Of a stretch of 11,128 bases of DNA, positions 1-7,402 are shown piece after piece. Every line of letters begins with the position of its first letter. Within the stretch, counting starts at the first letter, position 1. Source of the stretch: an uncultured Eubacteriales bacterium (GTDB lineage Bacteria; Bacillota; Clostridia; Christensenellales; UBA1242); assembly GCA_949096025.1 (NCBI GenBank), contig CARXKP010000036.1:1-11128 (forward strand). Direction: 5' to 3'. The notes below the pieces were generated by a model. That model saw only the letters and a list, made by a program, of their open reading frames with translations, was not told where the DNA came from and did not search any database. A program made the position numbers and the translations under genes.

Positions 1-294
1 AAAAAAAAAAAAAAAAAGTATGAAACTCTTGGTGGAGAAAAAAATAGGCTTAATTTGTTGAAAGAAATGATTAAAGAAGTATTATCTTACACTTTTGATA
101 TGATTGATAATATTTTTAGTAATGCTCCAAAAGAAAATATTTATAATGATATTATTGATAAAGTTTTTCAAAAATTAGCAACTCCAGAACAATCAATTGA
201 TGAAGAAGTTTTAGCAGAAAGTCAGATGCATACTGATAATATGGTTCAAGAAAAAGTTACAAATATAGAAAATGAAGAAGAAAGTAGTTTATAA
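1..294 (+). CDS. 3' end of an unidentified protein (partial, open at the window edge)
   Basis: The frame is open from base 1 to the TAA at 292-294, so this is most likely the C-terminal ~97 residues of a longer gene. The first codons lie in a run of 17 A and would encode a poly-lysine stretch. The remainder looks like one or two amphipathic helices (about LLKEMIKEVLSYTFDMIDNI) followed by a very acidic, low-complexity tail ending in ENEEESSL. I do not recognise a family. An independent short gene starting at TTG 55 or ATG 67 is possible, but neither has a convincing Shine-Dalgarno sequence at proper spacing; GGTGGAG at 31-37 is too far away. A perfect intrinsic terminator begins at the stop codon, which supports this as a real 3' end. 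Confidence 0.55.
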   Translation, partial: KKKKKKYETLGGEKNRLNLLKEMIKEVLSYTFDMIDNIFSNAPKENIYNDIIDKVFQKLATPEQSIDEEVLAESQMHTDNMVQEKVTNIENEEESSL

Positions 295-328
295 AAAAAC
301 ACCACTGAAAATTAAAGTGGTGTTTTTT
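294..328 (+). terminator. Intrinsic terminator after the partial first gene
   Basis: A perfect 13-bp stem pairs 294-306 (A-run plus CACCACT) with 316-328 (AGTGGTG plus T6) around a 9-nt loop. The A-tract and T-tract ends make it potentially bidirectional, but only the plus-strand gene abuts it. Confidence 0.93.
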
Positions 329-395
329 ATGTTTTTTAAATATAATTAGTTATTTTAAAATATTATAATTGATAAATATAAGTTAAACGGACTTG

Positions 396-423
396 TTGAA
401 AATTATATTATTTATGGTATAAT
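396..423 (+). promoter_or_regulatory. Sigma-A promoter of the nucleotidyltransferase-dtd operon
   Basis: TTGAAA at 396-401, a 16-bp spacer, and TATAAT at 418-423 preceded by TG one base upstream (extended -10). Transcription should begin near 430, inside or next to the AGGAGG ribosome site (430-435), giving a leader of only about 10 nt before ATG 440. Confidence 0.8.
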
Positions 424-439
424 ATATGCAGGAGGAGTT

Positions 440-1234
440 ATGCCGGTAGAAAAGATTGATAAAGAAGTTGAAAATATTTTAAGAAGTTTTGTTAAAGAGC
501 ATATTATGCCTAAAATTCTTGATAAGGATAATTTACTCGGAATAATCACTTATGGTTCTTCTGCGACAGGTTATTCATCAAATAATTCCGATATTGATTT
601 ATTAATTGTTGTTAATCGTGCCGATAAAACGACTAGAGGAGTAAAAATTTATCAAGGAAGAAAGATAGAATATTTTATAAAGCCAATAGAAAAGTTTTTG
701 TCAGAAGGAGTGAATTTTTCAAGACAAAATTGTCCTTCTCACGTAGCACTTGAACAAAATGCTTATTTTTTATATGATAGAGGTGATTTTATAGCAAATA
801 TTTTAAAGGCAGATGCAACATTTTATAATGAAAATAGACAAAAGCTAAATGAGAATTTTGATTTAAAACTTGTGCAAATTGAAAATCGTATGGCAAGCCT
901 TAAAAATATTTATGATAGAAATGGTAAAGAGTTTTATATGGTATATTTCAATTTACTTGAAATGATACGTTCTCTTCACTCTAAGCGAAATGATGAGGCG
1001 GATATTCCTTTTGCAAAGGCATATAAAATTTATACTGATAAGAATTATTATGATAAGTATGTTTCCTCACACGCAAAAAATCCACTACCAGATAGAACTT
1101 TTGTTAAACTATATACTAGTTGTGTGGAAGAACATATTGATAGGGAAAAGATGATGATTAATTTAAATAAATTATATGAATTTGAAAAACAATTCTATAA
1201 AATTGATCCACTTGACTATGAAATTGATGTTTAA
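440..1234 (+). CDS. Nucleotidyltransferase-fold (Pol beta/MNT-KNT superfamily) protein
   Basis: 264 residues. Residues 34-80 show the minimal nucleotidyltransferase signature: G39-S40 followed by SDIDLL with D51 and D53 as metal ligands, and a third strand KIEYF with E77 as the probable third carboxylate. The rest (about 110-264) is predicted mostly helical and rich in Tyr, Lys and Asn, as in stand-alone NTases with a C-terminal helical domain. Family knowledge allows transfer of a nucleotide to a small molecule, RNA or protein; the substrate cannot be read from the sequence. ATG 440 follows AGGAGG at 430-435, an optimal arrangement. dtd follows after 37 nt with no terminator between, so they are probably cotranscribed. 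No partner HEPN-type antitoxin/toxin gene is adjacent, which argues against an MNT-HEPN pair. Confidence 0.85.
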   Translation: MPVEKIDKEVENILRSFVKEHIMPKILDKDNLLGIITYGSSATGYSSNNSDIDLLIVVNRADKTTRGVKIYQGRKIEYFIKPIEKFLSEGVNFSRQNCPSHVALEQNAYFLYDRGDFIANILKADATFYNENRQKLNENFDLKLVQIENRMASLKNIYDRNGKEFYMVYFNLLEMIRSLHSKRNDEADIPFAKAYKIYTDKNYYDKYVSSHAKNPLPDRTFVKLYTSCVEEHIDREKMMINLNKLYEFEKQFYKIDPLDYEIDV

Positions 1235-1271
1235 TTAAATTTAAAATTTTTAATAAATAAAAGAGAGAAAA

Positions 1272-1721
1272 ATGAAAGCAGTTATACAAAGAGTATTAAA
1301 AGCAGATTTAAAAGTTGACGGAGAGTTGATTTCAAAGATTGGAAAAGGACTATTAATTTTTCTCGGTGTTGGAAAGGGTGATACCGAAGAGGATGCAAAG
1401 AAACTTGCAAATAAAATATCTAAACTTAGAATATTTAGCGATGAAAATGATAAAATGAATTTGTCTGTTGCTGACATTGGTGGCGAAATTTTACTTGTCA
1501 GTCAATTTACGCTTTTTGCCGACTGCAAACACGGCAATAGACCAAGTTTTATTGATGCTGAAGAGCCGATAAATGCTAATAATTTATATAAATTTATGGA
1601 AAGTACATTAAAAAACCTTCAAAATACTGTTAAAATAGGTATTTTTGGTGCAGATATGAAAATTAATGCGTTAAATGACGGTCCTGTAACTATTATATTA
1701 GATAGTAAAGATTTGAAGTAA
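1272..1721 (+). CDS. dtd: D-aminoacyl-tRNA deacylase
   Basis: 149 residues, the usual length for DTD. The N-terminus MKAVIQRV, the SQFTLFAD motif (S77-D84) and the NDGPVT motif (135-140, with the Gly-Pro pair that forms the substrate-discriminating cross-subunit loop) are diagnostic. The cytoplasmic homodimer hydrolyses D-aminoacyl-tRNAs, and glycyl-tRNA-Ala, protecting translation from misacylated tRNA. The ribosome site is weak (purine-rich AGAGAG about 1261-1266, ATG 1272), and the gene probably relies on the upstream promoter at 396-423. In many Bacillota dtd follows relA; here it follows a nucleotidyltransferase-fold gene that is not RelA (no HD, synthetase, TGS or ACT domains). Confidence 0.97.
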   Translation: MKAVIQRVLKADLKVDGELISKIGKGLLIFLGVGKGDTEEDAKKLANKISKLRIFSDENDKMNLSVADIGGEILLVSQFTLFADCKHGNRPSFIDAEEPINANNLYKFMESTLKNLQNTVKIGIFGADMKINALNDGPVTIILDSKDLK

Positions 1722-1756
1722 GCGTACTAATAAGATAAAAATTTATGCAAGAAACC

Positions 1757-1809
1757 GAAGTCAAGACTTACAATATTAATATAAATTTAATGTTGAAAGT
1801 TTTGGCTTT
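1757..1809. other. Long imperfect hairpin between dtd and the PHP gene
   Basis: 1757-1779 pairs with 1787-1809 across a 7-nt loop: 22 of 23 positions pair (counting G-U), with one A-A mismatch at 1770/1796. It sits 35 nt after the dtd stop and ends 5 nt before the next promoter's -35 box. The CTTTTG at the 3' side resembles a weak terminator tail but lacks a true T-run, so it could be an inefficient terminator for dtd, a processing site, or 3'-end protection. High AT content raises the chance expectation. Confidence 0.5.
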
Positions 1810-1814
1810 TGTAA

Positions 1815-1843
1815 TTGACATATCTTCTAAAAAAGATTATACT
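1815..1843 (+). promoter_or_regulatory. Consensus sigma-A promoter of the PHP-whiA-dnaE operon
   Basis: TTGACA at 1815-1820, exactly 17 bp, then TATACT at 1838-1843. The predicted start is near 1850, giving a leader of about 20 nt that contains AAAGGGGG (1858-1865) before ATG 1871. No other promoter is evident before dnaE, so this likely serves all three genes. Confidence 0.88.
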
Positions 1844-1870
1844 TTCTTTGTATAGTCAAAGGGGGCTTAA

Positions 1871-2629
1871 ATGATATTATACGGAGATTATCATACTCAC
1901 ACAAGATATTCAAGACACGGGCACGCGAAGGGGACTGTTTTAGAAAATGCCTCCGTTGCTTTAAATAAAGGACTTAAACAAATTGCTATTACTGATCACG
2001 GATTTAATCACATTCATTATGGAATTAGACGCAAAGACATCCCAAATCTTAAAGACGATATTTTAAATGCTAGAGAAGTAACTGGAGTTGATATACTTTT
2101 AGGAGTTGAAGCAAATCTTATTTCGCAAATGGGCGATATTGATATAAGAGAAAGTGACTTTGAGTTTTTAGATATTCTACTTATGGGACATCATAAACTT
2201 GTAAAAATGAATTCTATAGATGATGCATTTAAACTTACTCTTGCAAATTTTGGCTCACCATTTTCGCCAAGTAAAGAAAGATTAAATAGAAATACAACTG
2301 CATTTTTAAGGGCTATAGATAAAAATCCTATAGATGTTATCACACATCTTAATTATGGTTGTCCAACTGATACTATTGCAGTTGCAAAACTTGCAAAAGA
2401 AAAAGGGACTTTAATTGAACTCAACGGAAAGAGAATTAATTTTACTGATAGAGAACTTTTGATAATGGCAGAAGAAGGTGTAAAATTCATTGTTGATTCC
2501 GATGCTCATACTCCTAACAGGGTTGGAGAATGCAATAACGCGATGAATACAATTTTTAGGTTAGGACTTCCATTATCGCAGATAGTAAATATAAATAAAA
2601 TACCAAAATTTTCAACAAAAAGAGGATAA
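1871..2629 (+). CDS. PHP-domain metal-dependent phosphatase (YcdX-like)
   Basis: 252 residues forming a single PHP domain. All nine expected metal ligands are visible in YcdX-like order: H8 and H10 (YHTHT), H16, H43 (ITDHG), E80 (GVEAN), H107 (MGHHK), H159 (ITHLN), D211 and H213 (SDAHTP). That full set predicts a trinuclear metal (Zn/Mn/Fe) centre and phosphoesterase activity in the cytoplasm. The substrate is unknown; histidinol phosphatase is possible but no his genes are nearby. ATG 1871 is preceded by a strong GGGGG ribosome site. It is the first gene of the whiA-dnaE operon. A PHP gene of this type is commonly found just upstream of rapZ-yvcK-whiA in Clostridia, but here it abuts whiA directly (4-nt gap). 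Confidence 0.93.
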   Translation: MILYGDYHTHTRYSRHGHAKGTVLENASVALNKGLKQIAITDHGFNHIHYGIRRKDIPNLKDDILNAREVTGVDILLGVEANLISQMGDIDIRESDFEFLDILLMGHHKLVKMNSIDDAFKLTLANFGSPFSPSKERLNRNTTAFLRAIDKNPIDVITHLNYGCPTDTIAVAKLAKEKGTLIELNGKRINFTDRELLIMAEEGVKFIVDSDAHTPNRVGECNNAMNTIFRLGLPLSQIVNINKIPKFSTKRG

Positions 2630-2633
2630 TTAA

Positions 2634-3599
2634 TTGAGTTTTGCCAAAGACAGTAAACTTGAAATTATAGAAGAGCGCATAGAGGACGCGGATTGCGCCC
2701 AAGCCTTTATTTCGGGTTTATTACATTCTTCTGGTACAATTACTAGAAATGGAAGCGAACTTTTTGTTGATGTAGTAACTGACTTCAAAGAAATTTATAA
2801 TTTTCTTGAAGGTCTAGTTGAAAAATTATATGGTGAAAAGTTGATACTTGAGATATCTGACGACCATATAATAAATAAAACTGTTTATTATAGAATTAGA
2901 TTTCCTAAGGAAATTACTGAACAGGTACTTAAAGATTCTTCTATTTTAAGTAGCAGTGGTGAGTTTAACTTAGGTGGAGAGATTGATAGAAATATTATCG
3001 CTGACGATGAAACCAAAAAGGCTTTTTTAAAGGGTGCCTATGTAGGCTGTGCAACATCGAGCATAAAACTCAGCGAGTTAGGGTCAAGAAATCCAACAAC
3101 AGGCTATCACGTTGAATTTGCCTCACACCGAGAAAGTTTTTTAGAGGGCATTTGCGATATACTTAAAAATTTTGGTATAACCAGCAAGATAGCGATGCGT
3201 AAAAAGATTTATGTGTTGTATATCAAAGATAGCGAATCAATAAAAGATTTGCTTGCTCTTGTTGGGGCGAATAAATGTGTTATGGATTTATCCGATGAAA
3301 TGGCAAAGAGGGATTTACGAAATACAGTTAATAGACAAGTCAACTGCATAAATGCGAATATAAACAAGACGGTTGAGGCAAGCTTAAGGCAGATTGCAGC
3401 GATTAATTTAATTAATAAAAAAATTGGTCTTGAAAGTCTACCTGAAGATTTGCAAGAGGTTGCTGTTTTAAGACTTGCTAATCCACAAGAGAGTATGGAA
3501 GAACTTTTAAAACTATCGACTATCAAGCTTACTAAAAGCGGTTTAAATCATCGTTTTAGACGAATTATGAAGATTGCTGATATACTTAAAGAAAACTAA
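2634..3599 (+). CDS. whiA: WhiA DNA-binding regulator
   Basis: 321 residues, close to the ~315 of Bacillus WhiA. The start is TTG at 2634, set by AGAGG at 2621-2625 (8-nt spacing) and by the N-terminus MSFAKDSK, which matches the family's MSF start. The LAGLIDADG-homing-endonuclease-like domain spans about 20-215 (AFISGLLHSSGTI; AFLKGAYVGCATSS; YIKDSESIKDLLALVGA) and lacks nuclease function in known WhiA proteins. The C-terminal helix-turn-helix region, about 227-321, contains DLRNTVNRQVNC, INKTVEASLRQ and a final LTKSGLNHRFRRIMKIADIL. WhiA is needed for sporulation in Streptomyces and influences division and chromosome segregation in Bacillus. The gene follows the PHP gene by 4 nt and precedes dnaE by 14 nt. 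The usual partners rapZ and yvcK are absent from this window. Confidence 0.97.
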   Translation: MSFAKDSKLEIIEERIEDADCAQAFISGLLHSSGTITRNGSELFVDVVTDFKEIYNFLEGLVEKLYGEKLILEISDDHIINKTVYYRIRFPKEITEQVLKDSSILSSSGEFNLGGEIDRNIIADDETKKAFLKGAYVGCATSSIKLSELGSRNPTTGYHVEFASHRESFLEGICDILKNFGITSKIAMRKKIYVLYIKDSESIKDLLALVGANKCVMDLSDEMAKRDLRNTVNRQVNCINANINKTVEASLRQIAAINLINKKIGLESLPEDLQEVAVLRLANPQESMEELLKLSTIKLTKSGLNHRFRRIMKIADILKEN

Positions 3600-3613
3600 G
3601 ATTGGGGGAAATA

Positions 3614-6600
3614 ATGAAAGAATTTGTGCACTTGCACGTGCATACGGAATATAGTCTTCTTGATGGACTGGCAAGAATTGAAAAACTTGTTGATATAGTT
3701 AAGGAAAGAGGCTGGAAGTCAATAGCTATCACTGACCACGGCAATATGCACGGCGTTATCAAGTTTTTTGAAGCGTGTGTGCAGAAAGGTATTAAGCCTA
3801 TAATTGGTGAGGAATTTTATATATGTCACGATATGACATCAAGAACAAATAGAGGTGACACCGGTCACCTTATTTTGCTTGCTAAAAACAATACAGGTTA
3901 TCAAAATCTATTAAAACTTTCCTCTTATGCCTATCTTGACGGAATGTATTATAAACCAAGAATTGATTATAAACTTCTTGAAAAGCATAGTGAAGGGCTT
4001 ATTTGTCTTTCTGCCTGCCTTGCGGGGCATATTCCTCAAGCAATTATGAGAAGAGAATATGATGAGGCCGACAGACTTGCTATGTGGTTTAAAAACCTTT
4101 TTGGTGAGGATTTTTATCTGGAAATACAGGACCACGGTATTCCTGAAGAGCGTGAAGTTCTTTTAAAACTTACTGAGATGAGCCAGCGTCTTGGAATTCC
4201 TCTTGTAGCAACGAATGACGTTCATTATCTTAACAAGGAAGATAGTGAACTTCAAGATGTACTTATGTGTGTTCAACTTGGTAAAACTATAGATGATCCA
4301 GATAGAATGAAATTTGATACAGATGAATTTTATTTAAAGACCTATGAGGAAATGGAAGAAACTCTTCCAGGTTATACTGAGGCACTTGACAGAACTTTAG
4401 AAATTGCTAATAAATGTAACGTTTTCATCAAAACCAAATCGTTAAGGGAGGCGGCGGAAGGTGGAAATAGTTTAATTCCTGATGAAGATAAACTTGGTGC
4501 GACTGATAACTTTATTCCTAAATATATTCCTGATACAGGTGAAACCCCATATGAATTTCTTTCTAGAATGGCTTGGGAAGGTCTTGCCCGAATATATGGA
4601 ACTCCACCAAAGGAATATGAAGAGCGTCTTGAAATGGAACTTACGACAATCAATAAACTTGGTTACGTTGAGTATTTCTTGATTGTTTGGGATTATATCA
4701 ATTTTGCTCGAGAAAATGATATTCCTGTAGGACCTGGAAGAGGTTCGGGGGCAGGAAGTTTGGTTGCTTATACTACTGGTATTACTCAGGTTGACCCTAT
4801 GAAATATGATCTATTCTTTGATAGATTTATTAACCCAGAACGTGTATCAATGCCTGACTTTGATGTTGACTTTTGTATGGATAGACGAGGCGAGGTTATT
4901 GAATATGCTAAGAGAAGATATGGTGCTGACCACGTTGCCAATATTGTTACTTACGGAAATATGCAGGCAAAGAATGCTATTAAGGATGTAGCGAGGGTCT
5001 TACGTTTCCCTTATTCTGAGGTAGATAAAATTACCAAGGAAATCCCAGGAAAACCTACACATAAGCCACCAGTACTTAAGTACTATTTTGGTACAACAGG
5101 GAAGGAAGAGGACGAAAAATATATCATTCCAGAACTTCGTCAAATGTATGATGATGACGAACAAATCAAGCGTATTGTTGATATGGCGATTAAACTTGAA
5201 GGTGTGCCTAGAAATATTTCGATGCACGCGGCAGGTGTACTTATTGCTCCAGATCCAGTATTTGATCACGTTCCAATGGCAAAGAGTGGTAACGATGAGA
5301 TTACTCAGTTTGATATGACTGAACTTGAACACCTTGGGTTGTTAAAAATGGACTTTCTTGGACTTAGAACTCTAACGGATATTCATAAAGCATTAAAGTA
5401 CATAAAAGAAGACCACGGAGTAGAAATTGATTTTACTAAGATGGATTATGATGATCCAGAAGTTTATAAGATGATAAGTGCAGGGCGAACAGAGGCTGTT
5501 TTCCAACTTGAAAGTGGTGGTATGAAGAAGTTTATGAAGGACTTACAGCCAACCTGCCTCGAAGATATTATTGCCGGAGTTTCACTTTATCGTCCTGGTC
5601 CTATGGACTTTATTCCTAAGTTTATTAAGGGAAAGAAAAACCCTGAGCAAATAGAATATGAAGATCCTTGTCTTGAACCTATTTTGAATATGTCCTATGG
5701 ATGTATTGTCTATCAAGAGCAGGTTATGAAAATCTTTCAAGTTATGGCAGGGTTTAGTCTAGGTGGTGCGGATAATGTTCGTCGTATTATGAGTAAGAAG
5801 AAGCCCGAGAAATTGCCTCCAGAAAAGAAGAAGTTTATTCACGGCTGGCAGGACCCAGAGGGTAAACTTAAGCCTATTCCAGGTGCTTTGGCGCTTGGTC
5901 ACGACGAAGCAGTTTCTGAACGAGTATTTGAGCAAATGGCTAAATTTGCCGGTTACGCCTTCAATAAATCACACGCTGCGGCTTATGCTTATGTAACTTA
6001 TCAGACTGGTTATCTTAAAGCACACTATGAGGTCGAATATTTGACAGCTGTTCTTAATAATCGTATAACAAATGCTGATCTTGTAAAGAAATATACAAAT
6101 TATGCTAGAGTAGAAGGATTTACTATCTATCCACCTGATATAAATAAATCGGTTACTGAATTTAGGGTTGAGAATGGAAATATCCGATTTGGTCTTGGTG
6201 CTTTGAAACATATAGGTACTGCTCTTATTGATAATATTGTCGAAGAGCGCAATAAAAATGGTGAGTTTAAAAGTTTTGAAGAGTTTATAAGGCGAGTTAC
6301 AGCAAATTCACTAAATAAAAAATCTATGGAAGCATTGATTTTAAGCGGTGCTTTTGATAAATTTGGGCATCCTCGTTCTCAACTTATGGAAGTTTTCCCT
6401 AAGTATATGGAACTTGTCAGTGTTGATAGAAAGGCAAAAGCAATGGGACAATTCTCATTTTTTGATGCTTTTGCAGAAGAAACTGAAGTTGTAAATAAGA
6501 TAGATTATCCAAATATTAAAGAATTTAACAAAGAAAGCCTACTTAAATTTGAAAAGGAATTTGTAGGTATCTATCTTTCAGGACATCCACTTGATGATTA

Positions 6601-7270
6601 TCTTGATAAGTATGAGAAATTTAATTTTACATCAGATATGATAGGTGAGGTGGAAACAGATGAGTTTGCTGGCAATGAAGGCGAGGAAGAGGCAGTTGTC
6701 GATAATACAGTTTCATATAGCGATAATGACGAGGAAGAAGACGAAACCAAGGTAGAAGAGGAAAATCAACTTCAAGACGGTCAGCCAGTTGTAGGTGGCG
6801 GTATTATTAAGGCAATTAAAAAGATAATGACAAAGTCTGGGAATATGGCTTTTGTTACCATTGAAGATTTATATGGTACATTCGATGTTATGCTGTTTAG
6901 TAAATTATTTACTAAATACAAAGATATTGTTGTTGAAGATGGACTTGTAACAGTTAAGGGTAGAATATCTATAAGAGATGGTAAGACCCCTTGTGTTATT
7001 GCTGAATCAATAATTCCTTGGGAAAAGAATGAAGAGAATACTGAAGTAAAACAAGATAAGAAAGTATACTTAAGATTTGACACAAAAGATATTGATATCT
7101 ATAATAACGTAAAAAAGATTGCTGCAACATATCCAGGTAATAGTCAGGTAATTATTAAATGCAAATCACTTGGTAGTGTATTTTCATTTAATGCTAAAGT
7201 TGATGTGAATAATTATCTTATAAATGAATTTACTGGTCTTCTTGGTGAAGATAATGTGGTTATTAGATAA
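3614..7270 (+). CDS. dnaE: DNA polymerase III alpha subunit (C-family)
   Basis: 1218 residues from ATG 3614, chosen over TTG 3602 because GGGGG (3604-3608) is its ribosome site and MKEFVHLHVHTEYSLLDG is the family N-terminus. The PHP domain (1-~215) keeps all nine metal-binding positions: H8, H10, D17, H42, E67, H85, C135, D202 and H204. The polymerase core has PGRGSGAGS (374-382), the catalytic DFDVD (415-419) and D580 in KMDFLGLRTLT; SMHAAGV and LYRPGPMDFIPKF are also present. NKSHAAAYA lies before the fingers/HhH region. QFSFF (946-950) is the likely beta-clamp-binding peptide. Residues about 1012-1058 form a very acidic linker before the OB fold (about 1060-1145) and a short C-terminal domain. 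It elongates or primes DNA at the replisome. Known Bacillota usually also carry PolC, which is not in this window. It is the last gene of its operon. Confidence 0.98.
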   Translation: MKEFVHLHVHTEYSLLDGLARIEKLVDIVKERGWKSIAITDHGNMHGVIKFFEACVQKGIKPIIGEEFYICHDMTSRTNRGDTGHLILLAKNNTGYQNLLKLSSYAYLDGMYYKPRIDYKLLEKHSEGLICLSACLAGHIPQAIMRREYDEADRLAMWFKNLFGEDFYLEIQDHGIPEEREVLLKLTEMSQRLGIPLVATNDVHYLNKEDSELQDVLMCVQLGKTIDDPDRMKFDTDEFYLKTYEEMEETLPGYTEALDRTLEIANKCNVFIKTKSLREAAEGGNSLIPDEDKLGATDNFIPKYIPDTGETPYEFLSRMAWEGLARIYGTPPKEYEERLEMELTTINKLGYVEYFLIVWDYINFARENDIPVGPGRGSGAGSLVAYTTGITQVDPMKYDLFFDRFINPERVSMPDFDVDFCMDRRGEVIEYAKRRYGADHVANIVTYGNMQAKNAIKDVARVLRFPYSEVDKITKEIPGKPTHKPPVLKYYFGTTGKEEDEKYIIPELRQMYDDDEQIKRIVDMAIKLEGVPRNISMHAAGVLIAPDPVFDHVPMAKSGNDEITQFDMTELEHLGLLKMDFLGLRTLTDIHKALKYIKEDHGVEIDFTKMDYDDPEVYKMISAGRTEAVFQLESGGMKKFMKDLQPTCLEDIIAGVSLYRPGPMDFIPKFIKGKKNPEQIEYEDPCLEPILNMSYGCIVYQEQVMKIFQVMAGFSLGGADNVRRIMSKKKPEKLPPEKKKFIHGWQDPEGKLKPIPGALALGHDEAVSERVFEQMAKFAGYAFNKSHAAAYAYVTYQTGYLKAHYEVEYLTAVLNNRITNADLVKKYTNYARVEGFTIYPPDINKSVTEFRVENGNIRFGLGALKHIGTALIDNIVEERNKNGEFKSFEEFIRRVTANSLNKKSMEALILSGAFDKFGHPRSQLMEVFPKYMELVSVDRKAKAMGQFSFFDAFAEETEVVNKIDYPNIKEFNKESLLKFEKEFVGIYLSGHPLDDYLDKYEKFNFTSDMIGEVETDEFAGNEGEEEAVVDNTVSYSDNDEEEDETKVEEENQLQDGQPVVGGGIIKAIKKIMTKSGNMAFVTIEDLYGTFDVMLFSKLFTKYKDIVVEDGLVTVKGRISIRDGKTPCVIAESIIPWEKNEENTEVKQDKKVYLRFDTKDIDIYNNVKKIAATYPGNSQVIIKCKSLGSVFSFNAKVDVNNYLINEFTGLLGEDNVVIR

Positions 7271-7295
7271 ATTATAGTATTAAACAAAAATTTAT

Positions 7296-7357
7296 AAAAA
7301 ACTCCTTAATTGTAACTTTAAAAATTTATTTTAAAGTGCTATACATAGGAGTTTTTT
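7296..7357 (+). terminator. Compound terminator after dnaE
   Basis: The outer stem AAAAAACTCCT (7296-7306) pairs perfectly with AGGAGTTTTTT (7347-7357). The 40-nt interior contains its own perfect 9-bp hairpin (7315-7323 with 7329-7337, 5-nt loop). The U-tract is the 3' side of the outer stem. It ends 8 nt before the next promoter's -35 box, so it insulates the HAD operon from dnaE. Confidence 0.85.
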
Positions 7358-7365
7358 GTTAAATC

Positions 7366-7395
7366 TTGACAAGAAAAATGTAGATATGATATAAT
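7366..7395 (+). promoter_or_regulatory. Near-consensus promoter of the HAD operon, giving an apparently leaderless mRNA
   Basis: TTGACA at 7366-7371, an 18-bp spacer, and TATAAT at 7390-7395 with an extended -10 TG (7387-7388). The ATG at 7403-7405 starts only 8 nt after the -10 box, at the expected transcription start, so the transcript would have no untranslated leader. No Shine-Dalgarno sequence lies between the -10 box and the ATG. Confidence 0.85.
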
Positions 7396-7402
7396 TATAA
7401 AT

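Noticed and set aside
440..1721. An MNT-HEPN toxin-antitoxin pair involving the nucleotidyltransferase-fold gene.
   Set aside because: The neighbour is clearly dtd, not a HEPN protein, and at 264 residues the NTase is larger than the typical minimal MNT antitoxin.
1745..1855. A 36-codon ORF (ATG 1745 to TAG 1855) between dtd and the PHP gene.
   Set aside because: It has no ribosome site, it runs through both the long hairpin and the consensus promoter, and its composition follows the AT-rich spacer. It is very unlikely to be translated.
3602..3613. TTG at 3602 as the dnaE start.
   Set aside because: The GGGGG ribosome site would lie inside the coding sequence; ATG 3614 has correct spacing and gives the canonical N-terminus.
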